From Chitinophaga pinensis (lineage in GTDB: Bacteria; Bacteroidota; Bacteroidia; UKL13-3), in contig CALPIR020000141.1 in assembly GCA_943323675.2 (NCBI GenBank), forward strand, positions 1 to 6,161: a stretch of 6,161 nt of DNA, in the 5' to 3' direction. A program made the translations under genes and the position numbers. The notes beneath the pieces were generated by a model, which was given only the letters and a program-made list of their open reading frames with translations, had not been told where the DNA came from and made no database searches. Below are positions 5,509 through 6,161 of this stretch, piece after piece; positions within the stretch are counted from its first letter, which is position 1; the number at the start of each line of letters is the position of its first letter.

Positions 5509-6161
5509 ATGAAAAAGCTATTACTAAGCGCATCAATGCTTCTTACAGCTGGTTTTGCTTTTGCTCAAATGGGCAACAGCACGGCTCCAGTTAAAGAAGG
5601 TAACGTAGAATTACGTGTAAAATCAATTCCAGTGGTTGTAAATACTGCTAATGTTAACTCAACTAGCACAAAAGCAAAAAAAGCTGCTGTTCAAGATTGG
5701 TATCAACCACTTAATTTTGTAACTGAATTCCAAGGGGGCCAAAGTCCATTAGGTGCAGTATTAAAAAGATCTGTAACCTTTGTCACTGCTGATTCAAACT
5801 TTAAATTGGTAAGAGAAGATGGATCTATCAGTCGTGCATCATTCCAAAGTTTCGGGCATGTATTGGATCCTAAAGATGATTTAATCGAAAATACCGAAAA
5901 CCCTGGTATCAGATTATCTCAATTCAATCCGTATACACTAGATTCAATCTTCTTTCAATATGTTTATTTGAGAAATGCAGATAGCACTGACAACGATACA
6001 AATGGTATTAAAGAAGAAGTTATCGATACGGTATTTGTTGCATATTTTGCAAACGCAAATATCAGAAAAACAAATTTCACTGGTGGAGCAATGGATAAAG
6101 TAAGTTTATTGAAGTGGAACAGTACAGCATTGATGCCTACTGATTTGGTTAAAATTGATAC
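5509..6161 (+). CDS. Secreted protein of unknown function, 3' part cut by window edge
   Basis: An open frame of 217 codons runs from the ATG at 5509 to the right edge without a stop. The N-terminus is a clear Sec signal peptide: MKKLLL, a hydrophobic core, and cleavage expected after AFA (residue 19), leaving Gln20 at the mature N-terminus. This is common in Bacteroidota exported proteins, whose Gln is often cyclised. There is no lipobox Cys. The mature part begins with a Ser/Thr/Lys-rich linker (about 46-60: NTANVNSTSTKAKKAA), then DWYQPLNFV and a likely beta-rich, Asp/Asn-rich region. I do not recognise the family and see no catalytic motif. Many such proteins end in a type IX secretion sorting domain, which would lie beyond the window, so that idea is only an inference. 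The gene has its own promoter and is insulated from ispG by a terminator. The AT-rich start region is typical of the phylum. Confidence 0.82.
   Translation, partial: MKKLLLSASMLLTAGFAFAQMGNSTAPVKEGNVELRVKSIPVVVNTANVNSTSTKAKKAAVQDWYQPLNFVTEFQGGQSPLGAVLKRSVTFVTADSNFKLVREDGSISRASFQSFGHVLDPKDDLIENTENPGIRLSQFNPYTLDSIFFQYVYLRNADSTDNDTNGIKEEVIDTVFVAYFANANIRKTNFTGGAMDKVSLLKWNSTALMPTDLVKID

Overview
The window looks like chromosomal DNA from a member of the Bacteroidota, probably an environmental lineage near Chitinophagales or Sphingobacteriales. The evidence is AT-rich DNA, start codons preceded by A/T-rich tracts instead of strong Shine-Dalgarno sites, at least one promoter of the Bacteroidota -33 TTTG / -7 TAnnTTTG type, lipoproteins with an S-C lipobox, and the long three-domain form of IspG. 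The exact family cannot be fixed from this sequence alone.

Left half, minus strand (read right to left from 2584 to 1): mlaE, an ABC permease of the MlaE family, is followed 4 bases later by mlaF, its ATPase. After a 102-base gap come two predicted c-type cytochrome lipoproteins set 5 bases apart. The second of these runs off the left edge. mlaE and mlaF should form the inner-membrane core of an MCE-type lipid transporter. The MCE substrate-binding subunit (MlaD) that usually accompanies them is not in the window. The cytochrome lipoproteins may be a separate unit.

Right half, plus strand: a classical short-chain dehydrogenase/reductase diverges from mlaE across an 84-base spacer. It is followed by ispG, which encodes the iron-sulfur enzyme of the MEP isoprenoid pathway. 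A clear intrinsic terminator closes ispG. A well-spaced Bacteroidota promoter then drives an unidentified secreted protein that runs off the right edge.

All genes except the last are of recognisable type, and I see no mobile element, CRISPR array, tRNA or rRNA. I do not see a convincing undescribed system. The points most worth a second look are a duplicated cytochrome domain with unequal heme motifs (CX4CH and CX2CH), a 12-base element shared at matching positions upstream of mlaE and ispG, the missing MCE subunit, and the dyad inside the promoter of the secreted protein.
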